Shown here piece after piece: positions 44,801-54,189 of a stretch of 64,000 nt of DNA. Numbering within the stretch: the stretch's first letter is position 1; every line of letters starts with the position of its first letter. Source of the stretch: CP2-2F sp034432555. GTDB lineage: Bacteria > Chloroflexota > Anaerolineae > Aggregatilineales > UBA2796. A model generated the notes under the pieces. It was not told the DNA's origin. It worked only from the letters and a program-made list of their open reading frames with translations, and searched no databases. The stretch is from contig DAOUBW010000038.1 of the NCBI GenBank assembly GCA_034432555.1, positions 124,001 to 188,000 on the forward strand. Direction: 5' to 3'. The position numbers and the translations under genes were made by a program.

Positions 44801-45671
44801 GGCTACGCGAGAGATTGTTTATCTCAGCCATGGACACCTCGCTGAACAAGACCAGATCAGTGCCGTCAATCACTTTGGTTGTGCCTAGCACATCCACACC
44901 CTGAAGGTTTATATAATTGCTGGCAACAAAGCCTTCTTTTTCGCTTGTCCCCAGAAGTTCTCCGATGAATTCTATATCCTCAGTAACGGGAAATTCATTT
45001 CGCCCTAACAACGACGTGCGCGCTAACACAAGGCTTGGATCAGTGTGTGCGATTAGCTCACCTTCACCTTCAGCAAGGTAGGCAACGCCCGTCTCGCCCA
45101 ACCGATTACTCGCCAACAAGTCGTTCACAAACGCCATGCTGAGATTGGTAGCGATTACGCCGCCGTTAGGCATGGTTGTGGCAAGGATCAGGTAGGGTGA
45201 TCCTTCCGCCGTGAACGATAGTTCACCCAGATAGAACAGCCCTTCAGGTGCTTCAAGTGCCTCCTCAAACCATTCTGATTGTGCAATTACATTCGGATCA
45301 CCAAAGGCGGTGGTTTCTCGCACGGAATCTGCAATGACCTGACCGTTGGTATCAAACAAAGCAATTTCGAGCAAGCTCGGGCTAGTTTGCAGCGTGCCGT
45401 TCAGAATATCATCAAAGTGTTCATCATCGCGGATATTTTTCAGGAAGGTGAGCGTCCGCTGTCCTTGATTGATGACCTCACGAATTTGGTTACCTATGTT
45501 GCTGAGGGCATCTATTTGGCGATTTTGCCACAACTGCCACTGTGTCTCCCACCCGCTGAGGATTCCCAACGTGCCGACGATGAACAGTGCTATTGAGATG
45601 AGTGAGATGAAGATGATGTTGAGCTGTGTTCGCACAGAAAGGCGAGCTTGGGATAGTTTTCTAAGACGCAT
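41808..45671 (-). CDS. Membrane sensor histidine kinase, CACHE-HAMP-GAFx3-PAS-HisKA-HATPase
   Basis: This 1287-residue kinase (ATG at 45671, the TTG 27 bases upstream being an alternative) has in order: helix 1 (about 16-38), an extracytoplasmic dCACHE-like sensor (40-290), helix 2 (294-316), HAMP (317-368) and a first GAF (385-530). Two near-duplicate GAF-type units follow (about 527-705 and 706-884), then PAS (890-1015), HisKA with phospho-acceptor His1058 in MSHELRTPLN, and HATPase (1160-1275) with NAIKFTDEG and GTGLGLAI. Two receiver genes follow as probable partners. The duplicated units share SELALLRRDA starts and GFDECLGER near their ends. Confidence 0.95.
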   Translation of the reverse strand: MRLRKLSQARLSVRTQLNIIFISLISIALFIVGTLGILSGWETQWQLWQNRQIDALSNIGNQIREVINQGQRTLTFLKNIRDDEHFDDILNGTLQTSPSLLEIALFDTNGQVIADSVRETTAFGDPNVIAQSEWFEEALEAPEGLFYLGELSFTAEGSPYLILATTMPNGGVIATNLSMAFVNDLLASNRLGETGVAYLAEGEGELIAHTDPSLVLARTSLLGRNEFPVTEDIEFIGELLGTSEKEGFVASNYINLQGVDVLGTTKVIDGTDLVLFSEVSMAEINNLSRSRLGQIIAATIIVIIGTVILVGQAVRRGVSRPLAKLVQGAREVAAGNLMYQVPISYRDEIGEVTESFNAMTRQLRERTVQRARQDIRLRALYEVVASSADVDVQLSEALRIGTELLGLEVGIISRIEGDTYTVLYAHTPDGSLKRGQKFAFSQTYCDLTYQANGLVSIENMGSSDYKGHPCYTTFGLESYIGVPLTVGGKRFGTLNFSSGKPRTEQFAAFDKDFFLLMGQWVGSLLERRQSELALLRRDAILSAVSFAEQKLLSSVEWENSVEEILARLGESAAASRVYIFQNQPTLRDGQWFSRQRYEWVAEGIQPEIDNPELQNLNMSAAFPRWVAELSEGRLISGLVRDFEASEREILEPQAIVSLIVLPIMVDGRWWGFIGFDECLGERLWDALEIDLLRAVASDLGAAIARQQSELALLRRDALLASVSLSQQQLLTNARWESVLPQILMRLGGALSASRAYIFQKLPDSPEGKTLVDMRYEWVADGIDAFIDAPNMHELPISDIFPAWLADFQAGRVVSQAAKDVEGTAREVLDSQGIVSLAVIPIFVEGQWWGLLGFDECLGERVWDELELELLGTMAANLGAAIARQNQEVILRESRERLLQIANGLKGAIYEFFVEGDQWRIGYISQGIYAVSGVTAEEVMADLGALVRHFHPQDVQPFVDSVNAVLLDRSNWQFEGRLYHRETGELRWWRGESVPTFTDDGRVVFEGIFLDVTERRQAQEQVQTQNEALVKANRQLAVARRQAEVASKLKSQFLATMSHELRTPLNAVIGYAQLQLAGMVGELTPDQFAYQERILVNAQHLLHLINEVLDLSKIEAGRLELSERPFSVRACLGEVMTQNKVLADNKGLAFTLEVDDRLPETLVGDYGRIKQIIINLVSNAIKFTDEGSVTVAATLQDEAMWRISVTDSGSGIPSHLQEVIFDEFHQAENGLDRGGTGLGLAIVRKLVLMMRGNIRLSSEVGRGSTFTVTLPLVTEANKAEALSLGIEG
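43020..44093 (-). repeat. Tandem intragenic duplication of a GAF-type unit in the sensor kinase
   Basis: Two units of about 179 codons lie end to end (43557-44093 and 43020-43556). They share SELALLRRDA, WE...IL.RLG, ASR.YIFQ, RYEWVA.GI, IVSL, GF.ECLGER-type blocks and end in LGAAIARQ. The similarity of long blocks suggests a fairly recent internal duplication. Confidence 0.85.
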
Positions 45672-45726
45672 AGGGTGTTTCTGCGAAACCTTCTGCAACG
45701 CCTATCAGAGACGATGCCTACATTAA

Positions 45727-45823
45727 ATGCTCTATAGCAGAGCATACGCCATAAAAAGGCGAAAAAACATTGTGCGCTTGTCTAATCTTTCGCTGCCACT
45801 TAGCCTAGCCAAGTGGCTAGGCT
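45727..45823. promoter_or_regulatory. Divergent kinase intergenic region with overlapping dyads
   Basis: ATGCTCT/AGAGCAT (45727-45733 with 45739-45745) is a dyad close to the start of the minus-strand kinase. Further on, AGCCTAGCC/GGCTAGGCT (45802-45810 with 45815-45823) forms a 9-bp stem with loop AAGT. A competing pair CACTT/AAGTG (from about 45797 to 45815) uses part of the same bases, so the two folds exclude each other. Confidence 0.4.
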
Positions 45824-45864
45824 GAGGCTATGCCCCAAAACTAGGCAAAGAACGGATCGCCATC

Positions 45865-47445
45865 TTGGGCAAACCACGCTTACAATTGAACACAATATGG
45901 CAGGTGCCTTCAAGGTCAATCGGTGTGAGCCAACCAACCATTGTGCTGCTGTTTGTAGAAGATGATCCCGATGATCAGCGTGTGTTCACCCATTATGTGG
46001 ATGCAGCACAACTGCCCTATCTGTGCGTTTTAGAAGGAAGCCTTGCTGCCGCGCTGGATCGCCTGCAAAAATATTCCTTTGATGTTATCCTCGCCGATTA
46101 CACGCTACCTGATGGCACAGTGCTTGATCTGCTGAGCAAAGAGCCGACCATCCCTATCATCGTTATTACGCGCAACCGCGACATTGAAACGGCGATTGCG
46201 GTGATGAAAGCAGGCGCAGCCGATTATTTGTTGCAAGATGAGGAAAACAGTCACCTCGAACGCCTGCCTGATTCAATTGCGAACGCAGTGCGCCAAAGCG
46301 TTAACCAGCGCGTGGCTGCTGATCAGCGCGCTCTGATCGAAATGCTGCGCGATACCGCCGCCGCGCTAAACAGCACGTTGGAACTTGATGAAATCCTCAA
46401 GCGCCTGCTGGAGAACGTCAAGCGCATCATTCCACACGATGCAGCCAGCATTATGCTTCTGGAAGGCACACAAGCGCGCATTGTGCAAGCCGTTGGCTGG
46501 CAGCCTGAAGAAGCCGCCATCCTATCTACTGTCGTCCTGAACATCGCTGAGATTGACCACCTCAATCTGATGTATCACACACGCAAATTTTGCATCATAC
46601 CCAATGTTTCTGCCCTCGGTAGTTGGGTGGATATTCCGCATGTGCGCGCACCGCGCTCTTACCTTGCTGCGCCTATTTGCGTTGGCGAACAAGTGATTGG
46701 CTTTTTGCACCTAGAGAGCCTCGCGCCTCACCACTTCACAGTTACCCATGCTGAGCGCCTCAGCGCTTTCGTCAATCAGGCGGCAACGGCGATTGAAAAC
46801 GCGCATCTTTACCAAAAAGCGCAGGCATTGGCAGCCCTTGAAGAACGCCAGCGCCTTGCCCGCGACTTGCATGACTCCGTAACACAAACACTCTTTGCCG
46901 CCTCTGTTGTCTCCACTGCCATTATCAGGCGTTGGAAAGATGATCCTGCCAGCATTGGCGCGGAACTACGCGAATTACGCGATCTAACACAGGGCGCGCT
47001 TGCCGAAATGCGTACCCTGCTCTTGGAACTGCGTCCGAATGCACTCTTAGAAACTGACCTTAACGATTTGCTGCACCAGCTTGCCGAGACTGTGAAAGGA
47101 CGCTCTAAGCTGCGTATTGTCTACCAATCAGAGGGCAGCTTGCGCCTGCCACCAACAGTGCATGTGGCGTTTTTCCGCCTTGCACAAGAGGCGCTAAACA
47201 ACGTTTTGAAGCACGCACGGGCGCAGCATGTGAAACTGCACCTTGTTCGCACGCCAAGCTATGTGGCACTTACCGTGCAGGATGACGGGCGCGGCTTTGA
47301 GCCAACGGCAGTGGCGGGTGACCGTATGGGCATCCGCATTATGCACGAGCGAGCGCGTGAGGCGGGCATTCAGCTCACGCTGACAAGCAAACCGAATGAA
47401 GGAACACGCCTAAGCGCTGTTTGGCAAGTGAAGGAGTCACAATGA
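45865..47445 (+). CDS. Cytoplasmic histidine kinase, REC-GAF-HisKA_3-HATPase (NarX/DegS type)
   Basis: The 526-residue soluble kinase has an N-terminal receiver (about 26-145, Asp78 in VILADYTLPDG), a GAF domain (165-315), a HisKA_3 dimerisation domain with phospho-acceptor His336 in RDLHDSVTQTLF, and a HATPase domain (about 430-520) with QEALNNVLKHARA and DDGRGF. The TTG at 45865 is uncertain; a GTG at 45925, with AAGGT upstream, also fits. Its stop overlaps the start of the NarL-type regulator (ATGA), showing a cognate pair. The receiver at its front could take phosphate from the divergent large kinase. Confidence 0.92.
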   Translation: MGKPRLQLNTIWQVPSRSIGVSQPTIVLLFVEDDPDDQRVFTHYVDAAQLPYLCVLEGSLAAALDRLQKYSFDVILADYTLPDGTVLDLLSKEPTIPIIVITRNRDIETAIAVMKAGAADYLLQDEENSHLERLPDSIANAVRQSVNQRVAADQRALIEMLRDTAAALNSTLELDEILKRLLENVKRIIPHDAASIMLLEGTQARIVQAVGWQPEEAAILSTVVLNIAEIDHLNLMYHTRKFCIIPNVSALGSWVDIPHVRAPRSYLAAPICVGEQVIGFLHLESLAPHHFTVTHAERLSAFVNQAATAIENAHLYQKAQALAALEERQRLARDLHDSVTQTLFAASVVSTAIIRRWKDDPASIGAELRELRDLTQGALAEMRTLLLELRPNALLETDLNDLLHQLAETVKGRSKLRIVYQSEGSLRLPPTVHVAFFRLAQEALNNVLKHARAQHVKLHLVRTPSYVALTVQDDGRGFEPTAVAGDRMGIRIMHERAREAGIQLTLTSKPNEGTRLSAVWQVKESQ

Positions 47446-48080
47446 GCGAGAAAAAACCTATTCGCGTAGTGATTGTAGATGATCATGAAATGGTGCGGCG
47501 CGGGCTAAGCCTGTTTTTGCGCGGCTTCAGTGATCTGGAAGTGGTGGGCGAGGCAACCAACGGCGCCGAAGCGCTCCAAGTGTGCGAAGCACAACAGCCG
47601 GATGTCGTGCTGATGGATATCGTGATGCCGGAAGTGAACGGCATTGAGGCAACGCGTAGCCTGCGCGAACGCTTTCCAAACATGGCAATTATAGCGCTCT
47701 CTAGTTCGGGCGATACACACAGCGTGACGGCAACCATGCAGGCGGGCGCAACCAGCTACCTTCTGAAAAACGTCTCCGATGATCAATTGGCGAACGCCAT
47801 CCGTGCGGCACAACGCGGACAGCGCACCCTTTCGTCGGAAGCCACACAAGCGCTCATCAACGCCGCCACACGCCCGCCCGAACCCGAATTCCGCCTGACT
47901 GAGCGCGAACAAGAAGTGTTGGTGTTGCTGGCAGAAGGCTTGAACAATCCTGAGATCGCCGAACGGCTTGTGATCAGCCGTTCTACCGTCAAATATCACA
48001 TCAGCAGCATCTTGGCAAAGCTAGGAGTCAGCAATCGCTCAGAGGCGGTGGCACTTGCCTTGAAGCACGATTTGGTCTGA
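47442..48080 (+). CDS. NarL/FixJ-family response regulator
   Basis: AAGGAG sets the ATG at 47442, overlapping the kinase stop. The 212-residue regulator has a receiver (Asp59 in VVLMDIVMPEVNG, Lys in YLLKNVS) and a LuxR-type helix-turn-helix (about 147-210, LTEREQEVLVLLAEGLNNPEIAERLVIS...VKYHISSILAKLGV). It should bind DNA as a dimer when phosphorylated by the kinase encoded just upstream. Its stop abuts the convergent kinase-ATPase-TPR gene with no intervening base. Confidence 0.96.
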   Translation: MSEKKPIRVVIVDDHEMVRRGLSLFLRGFSDLEVVGEATNGAEALQVCEAQQPDVVLMDIVMPEVNGIEATRSLRERFPNMAIIALSSSGDTHSVTATMQAGATSYLLKNVSDDQLANAIRAAQRGQRTLSSEATQALINAATRPPEPEFRLTEREQEVLVLLAEGLNNPEIAERLVISRSTVKYHISSILAKLGVSNRSEAVALALKHDLV

Positions 48081-51000
48081 TTATGCTTCCCTGTGCGTGA
48101 TCAGGCGTGCAAAGATACCCTCAACATCACTGAGCAGGGTTTGCGCAAGTGTGTTGAGATCAAGCGTTCTGCCATAGGCAATACTTTCCTCTGTGGCAGC
48201 TTCGCCAAGTGCGGCAGTGCACAATGCACGCAAGCGCGCTAACTCGTTCGGATCGAGGTGATCAGGCATCGCCTTCGCCTCGATCACACCGATCCACTCT
48301 GCGGCTTGCGCTGCGTTATTCTCGTGCAGGGCGAGGTCACACAGCCCGTAGAAGCCGTGCAGCAAGCCACGCACATTATCAATGGCGAATGCGATTTGCA
48401 GCCATTCATAAAGGCTGCGGCGTACAGCTTCCCAATCGCCCAGATGCACATCTACCTGAGCAAGAGCGGCAAGGCGGTTGGCAAGTGAGTTCAAGTTGTT
48501 CATTTCTTGGGCAAGGGCAATGCTGCGCTCAAAATATGGGCGACACTCGGCGTAGCGCCCTTGTTGTGCCAGCACGTAGCCTGTATTGCCAATGGTTGTC
48601 AGCATATTTTGAGCATCACCTAGCCTTTGGCTGATGGCGATGCTCTGTTCAGCCATGACTAATGCTTCCTCGTAGTATTCCTTTTCCAGCAAAATAAGGC
48701 TGAGACGGCTGAGGCAATAGCTTAGTAAACGTTCGTTGGTGGTGCTAAGATGTTCTAGCGCAAGCCGTGTGTGATGCTCGGCAGCGGGAATGTCTTTGCG
48801 ATAGTATGCCACATAGCCTAAGCCAAGCTGTGCGTCGGCAAATGCTGTTAAATCTTGGCTGTGCTGGGCAATTTGCAAGGCAGCCTGATAGTGCTGTTCG
48901 GCAAGGTCTAGCGCCGCCTGCAACTGATACATATAGCCAAGTGTGTTCAAGGTTTTGGCAGTTCCCGATGCATCACCAAGCTGCTGATAAAGCTGCAAGG
49001 CATTCTGCAATGTTTCTTGGGCAGCGCGGAAATTGCTTTGAATGCGCTTTACCCTACCAATATGATACAACGCCTCAGCCTGTGCCGCGATATTTTCAAG
49101 CGTCAGGGCGAGGCTGTATGCTTCTAGGAAGTGCTGTTCCGCTTGCACAGACGCCGCACTTTGCTCATGGCACTGCCCAAGCAGCATATGCAAGCAGATA
49201 AGACGCGCATCAAGGAATGCTGCTTGGCTGGCGCGCTGCAAGGTAATTTCTAGATGTTCGCGCACAGCCGCAGCACTGCCGCTTTCGATGGCACGTGGCA
49301 CGTAAGTGAATAAGTACTGCATTTCACGGGAGAGATCATCTGCCGCTCGCCAGTGCAGCGCAAGCACGAAGTCGTAATCGGGCTGGTTAGGATAGAGCGC
49401 CTCTATGCTTTCGGCAACGGCACGGTGCCAGTGCTGGCGCTCTGCCGCGCTCAGCGATTGCAGCACGCCTTCACGAATTTTATCGTGCGTAAAGTACCAC
49501 TTGCCGTCCTTAATATGAACAAGTGCCACATCCACACACTTAATCAGCCAGTCGTCATAATCTGCTTTACCGCCAACATGTTCCAACAAGTTGAAATCTA
49601 TTTCACGTCCGATGACAGCCGCAATCTGAACAAGGGTTTGGTATTTCCCTTTTAGGCGTGCTAAACGGCGTCTAGCCACCAACAGCATTCCTTCGGAAAA
49701 GAGCTGCGCGGGCAATGCCGCTTGGCGAATATGCTCTAGGCTGCCGGCGGTTTGGGCAAGCGTTCGCAACGCCTCGATCACATAAAAGGCGTTGCCTTCA
49801 GTGTGTTCAACCAGAAAATCGTTAATCTCTGCGAAGCGCTCATCACTGCCGATCACAGAAGCCGTCAGCGCACGCACCTCGTCCGCCGAGAAGCGCGCTA
49901 ACTTGATGAGCTGCATCTCAGGGAGTTTGCCATAAAAATATTGGTCATCATCGGTGCGGTAGGCGGCAATTACGATCAGTGACAAGCGCGCTACGGCTTT
50001 GGTCAGTTGGCGCAGCGGCAGCAAACTATCCGATGACCAGTGGACATCATCAATAATCAGCACAATGGGCTGCTTAACGCGCTCAACCAGCGTGATTAAT
50101 AAAGTAGAGAGTTGAATTTCATCAGTTAGGCTATTGCTCTCAGCCACAGTACGCCCAATCAGGCGCTCTAGGTCTGGCACAAACGCTTTTAACAGGCGTG
50201 CTTCATTATCTTGAATGGGAATGAACAGCACAAGGCGGCGCAACATCTCGCGCCATAGGTTGTAGATGTCGCCAACGCCTTCGGAGCACTGCCAACGCAC
50301 CACCAACGCACCTTTCACCAAAGCACGGATGCGAATCTCATCCAGCAGGCGTGTTTTGCCAACACCACTTTCGCCACTGATCAGCCAAGCCGAGCCTTTG
50401 CCGTTTAGCGCATTGGCAAGAGCTTCCTCAAATAGTGTTAGCTCTTGGGTGCGCCCAACAAACTTGGGTGATTGCAATACACTCTCTCGCAAGATAGGCG
50501 TTTCGCTAGGCGCAGCATTAATGGCAGCATAGAAGGCTAACATGGCATCATAAGCGGTTGGGTAGCGTGCTTCGGGCGTTTTTTCCAGCAAGCGCAGCAC
50601 AATCTCGCAGATCGCACGTGGCGCGTTCAGGGCGTTGCGGTCAGGTGTTTCGTGCAGCACCTTGTGAATCAACCGCGAAATGCCCTCGCTTTGGAAAGGA
50701 TGCCTGCCCGCGAACATTTGATAGGCAATTACGCCGAGCGCATAAAGATCGCTGTGCAGGCGGGCAGGCGCACCACTTAACACTTCGGGCGCCATATACT
50801 CCAATGTGCCGCTTGTGTTGGTAATATGTTCCAATTCAGCCGCAATGCCAAAATCTAGCACACGCAGGCGTCCGTTTGGCTCTACTAAAATATTGTTGGG
50901 CTTCAAGTCACGGTGCAGAATGCCGTGCCGATGCAGGTAAACGAGTGCCTGCAGCGTCTCGGTGAGCAAGCACATTTTCTGCGGCATTTCGTGTGCCGCC

Positions 51001-51326
51001 GCTGCCTCAAGGATGGTTTGCGGCGCTTCCAACAGCGGCATGGTGAAATAAGGGCGCTGATCGGTATCGTAACCAAAATCCAGCACGCTGATGATATGTG
51101 GATGGCGCAAGGCAGCAAGAATTTGGAACTCGCGGGCAAAGGTCTCACGCTGATCGGTATCGTTGGCTGTCGCCGCGCTTCGCACCTTCAGGCGTTTCAA
51201 GGCAATGATCTGCCCAGTAAGCCGATCTTCAGCCTGAAAGACTGATCCCATGCCGCCCTCGCCAATTTTTTTGAGCAGTCTGTAGCGGTTGCCAACCAAG
51301 TAGTCCGTTGTGGTGCGCTGAGTCAT
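48081..51326 (-). CDS. Ser/Thr protein kinase fused to an AAA-type ATPase and TPR repeats
   Basis: AAAGGA precedes the ATG at 51326. The 1081-residue protein has a Hanks-type kinase domain (about 15-275: IGEGGMGSVFQAE, HRDLKPNN, LDFGIAA, YMAPEVL). A predicted-ATPase domain follows (about 290-600: FVGRTQELTLFEEAL, Walker A SGESGVGKTR, Walker B VLIIDDVHW), then a long helical region with TPR-like repeats (about 690-1010, for example AKTLNTLGYMYQL and ADAQLGLGYVAYYR). This is the PknK/AcoK-like layout, except that no C-terminal LuxR domain is present. Partners and inputs are unknown; it may cross-talk with the neighbouring two-component genes. Confidence 0.92.
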   Translation of the reverse strand: MTQRTTTDYLVGNRYRLLKKIGEGGMGSVFQAEDRLTGQIIALKRLKVRSAATANDTDQRETFAREFQILAALRHPHIISVLDFGYDTDQRPYFTMPLLEAPQTILEAAAAHEMPQKMCLLTETLQALVYLHRHGILHRDLKPNNILVEPNGRLRVLDFGIAAELEHITNTSGTLEYMAPEVLSGAPARLHSDLYALGVIAYQMFAGRHPFQSEGISRLIHKVLHETPDRNALNAPRAICEIVLRLLEKTPEARYPTAYDAMLAFYAAINAAPSETPILRESVLQSPKFVGRTQELTLFEEALANALNGKGSAWLISGESGVGKTRLLDEIRIRALVKGALVVRWQCSEGVGDIYNLWREMLRRLVLFIPIQDNEARLLKAFVPDLERLIGRTVAESNSLTDEIQLSTLLITLVERVKQPIVLIIDDVHWSSDSLLPLRQLTKAVARLSLIVIAAYRTDDDQYFYGKLPEMQLIKLARFSADEVRALTASVIGSDERFAEINDFLVEHTEGNAFYVIEALRTLAQTAGSLEHIRQAALPAQLFSEGMLLVARRRLARLKGKYQTLVQIAAVIGREIDFNLLEHVGGKADYDDWLIKCVDVALVHIKDGKWYFTHDKIREGVLQSLSAAERQHWHRAVAESIEALYPNQPDYDFVLALHWRAADDLSREMQYLFTYVPRAIESGSAAAVREHLEITLQRASQAAFLDARLICLHMLLGQCHEQSAASVQAEQHFLEAYSLALTLENIAAQAEALYHIGRVKRIQSNFRAAQETLQNALQLYQQLGDASGTAKTLNTLGYMYQLQAALDLAEQHYQAALQIAQHSQDLTAFADAQLGLGYVAYYRKDIPAAEHHTRLALEHLSTTNERLLSYCLSRLSLILLEKEYYEEALVMAEQSIAISQRLGDAQNMLTTIGNTGYVLAQQGRYAECRPYFERSIALAQEMNNLNSLANRLAALAQVDVHLGDWEAVRRSLYEWLQIAFAIDNVRGLLHGFYGLCDLALHENNAAQAAEWIGVIEAKAMPDHLDPNELARLRALCTAALGEAATEESIAYGRTLDLNTLAQTLLSDVEGIFARLITHREA

Positions 51327-51557
51327 GCCCAATCCTTTCGGCACACCTGAAACTGGGAAGGTTCGCTCATTCGGCGGCAGGGCTATGCAGGTAATCTTTG
51401 TATACGCGCCGCTAACCATCTATACAATCATAACGTGTAACATACGCTTTCGGCAAAGCAACCAGGCTTTCTTTTGCCACTTGTGGTTGGCTGCGGCACA
51501 ATTGATATGTTTGTGAAACCTCACATGCGATTTTCTTTGGAGGAACAAAGATTCCCT

Positions 51558-52739
<1,182 letters not shown>

Positions 52740-52748
52740 GCTGGAATC

Positions 52749-53627
52749 ATGGCTGTTTTCGTAAACGAACATACCAAAGTCGTTGTGCAAGGGCTGACGG
52801 GCAAACAAGGGCAGTTCTACGGATTGCGTAACCGTGCCTATGGCACACAAGTGGTAGCAGGCACCAACCCTAAGAAGGCAGGCACTGAGGTTGAAGGCAT
52901 TCCGATCTTCGCCACGGTTGCTGATGCCGTCCGCGAGACGGGCGCCAACGCCGCCTTCATCATTGTGCCGGCTATGGCAGCCGCTGCCTCCATCCTAGAA
53001 GCGGCTGAGGGCGGCATTCCGTTCATTGTGTGCGTCACCGAACACATTCCGACGCACGATCAAGCGCGTATCTACAACCGCCTCAAGCACGACTTCCCGC
53101 ATACGCGGTTGCTCGGTCCGAACTGCGCGGGCATCCTTTCGCCGGGCAAGTGCAACATCGGTTTTACACCCACTGAAGTTGCCATGCCGGGACCGGTAGG
53201 CATTGTCAGCCGTTCTGGCACGCTTGCCTATCAGGCGCTCTATGAGCTGACCGAAAGCGGCATCGGGCAGACGACATGCGTCGGCATCGGCGGCGATCCC
53301 GTCCCCGGCACTAGCTTCATTGATGCGCTGGAGGCATTCCAAGCTGACCCTGAAACTGAGGCAATCGTCATGATTGGCGAGATTGGCGGCTCGGCAGAAG
53401 AAGAGGCAGCCGAGTACATCAAGGCGCACGTCACCAAGCCTGTGGTTGCCTACATCGCGGGCATGGAAGCACCTCCCGGCAAACGTATGGGACATGCCGG
53501 CGCGATCATCTCACGCGGGAAGGGTACGGCAAAGGGCAAGACCGAAGCACTCACCGCAGCCGGTGCACGGGTTGCCATGAACCCAACCGAGATCGGCGGG
53601 CTTGTGAAACAAGCACTAGGGCGCTAG
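52749..53627 (+). CDS. sucD: Succinyl-CoA synthetase alpha subunit
   Basis: The 292-residue subunit carries the CoA-binding VVVQGLTGKQGQFYGLRN start, VTEHIPTHD, LLGPNCAGI, GIVSRSGTLAYQALYEL and the phospho-His motif KRMGHAGAI. It completes the SucCD enzyme of the TCA cycle. The length is normal. A hairpin follows the stop and then a tRNA promoter. Confidence 0.97.
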   Translation: MAVFVNEHTKVVVQGLTGKQGQFYGLRNRAYGTQVVAGTNPKKAGTEVEGIPIFATVADAVRETGANAAFIIVPAMAAAASILEAAEGGIPFIVCVTEHIPTHDQARIYNRLKHDFPHTRLLGPNCAGILSPGKCNIGFTPTEVAMPGPVGIVSRSGTLAYQALYELTESGIGQTTCVGIGGDPVPGTSFIDALEAFQADPETEAIVMIGEIGGSAEEEAAEYIKAHVTKPVVAYIAGMEAPPGKRMGHAGAIISRGKGTAKGKTEALTAAGARVAMNPTEIGGLVKQALGR

Positions 53628-53641
53628 AGGGTAGCAGCGCG

Positions 53642-53669
53642 ACTGGGCAGCCTTTGAAGACTGCCCAGT
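53642..53669 (+). terminator. Hairpin after sucCD
   Basis: ACTGGGCAG (53642-53650) pairs with CTGCCCAGT (53661-53669) around a ten-base loop, 14 bases past the sucD stop. There is no T-run, so its efficiency is uncertain. Confidence 0.5.
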
Positions 53670-53691
53670 GCTGCGCCTACCAACCTGCCTC

Positions 53692-53719
53692 TTGAGATCA
53701 GCGCTAAATGGTGTATACT
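53692..53719 (+). promoter_or_regulatory. Promoter of the tRNA pair
   Basis: TTGAGA (53692-53697) and TATACT (53714-53719) are 16 bases apart, 21 bases ahead of the first tRNA. Confidence 0.55.
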
Positions 53720-53740
53720 TGTCTACGCTACCAAGCACCT

Positions 53741-53813
53741 GCGGCTGTAGTTCAGCTGGTAGAACGGCAGCCTTCCAAGCTGCATGTCACGGGTTCGAAT
53801 CCCGTCAGCCGCT
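53741..53813 (+). tRNA. tRNA-Gly (anticodon UCC)
   Basis: GCGGCTG pairs with CAGCCGC in a full acceptor stem. The anticodon arm is GCAGC-CTTCCAA-GCTGC, giving anticodon TCC, and the T arm is ACGGG-TTCGAAT-CCCGT. The discriminator base is T and CCA is not encoded. Confidence 0.95.
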
Positions 53814-53817
53814 CTGC

Positions 53818-53890
53818 GGGTCCATAGCTCAACGGTCAGAGCATCCGGCTCATAACCGGCTGGTTGCAGGTTCGAATCCTGCTGGACCCA
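53818..53890 (+). tRNA. tRNA with CAU anticodon (Met elongator or Ile2)
   Basis: GGGTCCA pairs with TGGACCC. The anticodon arm is TCCGG-CTCATAA-CCGGC (anticodon CAT), the T arm is GCAGG-TTCGAAT-CCTGC and the discriminator is A. It is not an initiator type (no C-A mismatch at the acceptor end). The loop CTCATAA and GC-rich anticodon stem occur in tRNA-Ile2 with lysidine as well as in elongator tRNA-Met, so the identity is open. CCA is not encoded. Confidence 0.93.
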
Positions 53891-54123
53891 TACCTCCGCA
53901 GCACACCTACCTAACGCACAGCCGCCTCTTGAACATTTAGGAAAGACATAATTGTAGGTGATTAGAATCTTATCTCGCCATTAAATCTTTACAATCTTTA
54001 TAAGCCACAAAACGTCTATTTACATATTCTTAATGGTTCAGATTCCTCACTAAAATGTCATGCCAATCATGTAAAAACTCTCAAAATCCTAGTTGCCTTC
54101 TTGTTAAATTCGCCTAGAACTGC

Positions 54124-54152
54124 TTGTGGAATCGACAAGGCTCACTTATAGT
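54124..54152 (+). promoter_or_regulatory. Promoter of the large surface-protein gene
   Basis: TTGTGG (54124-54129) and TATAGT (54147-54152) are 17 bases apart. The start codon at 54190 follows AAGGAG. The region upstream (53940-54120) is distinctly A+T-rich. Confidence 0.5.
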
Positions 54153-54189
54153 ATGTGTGGACGTCATGTTGATCACAAGGAGCGTGTCT

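Noticed and set aside
53668..53940. 90-codon open frame over the tRNA genes
   Set aside because: It reads straight through two complete tRNA cloverleafs.
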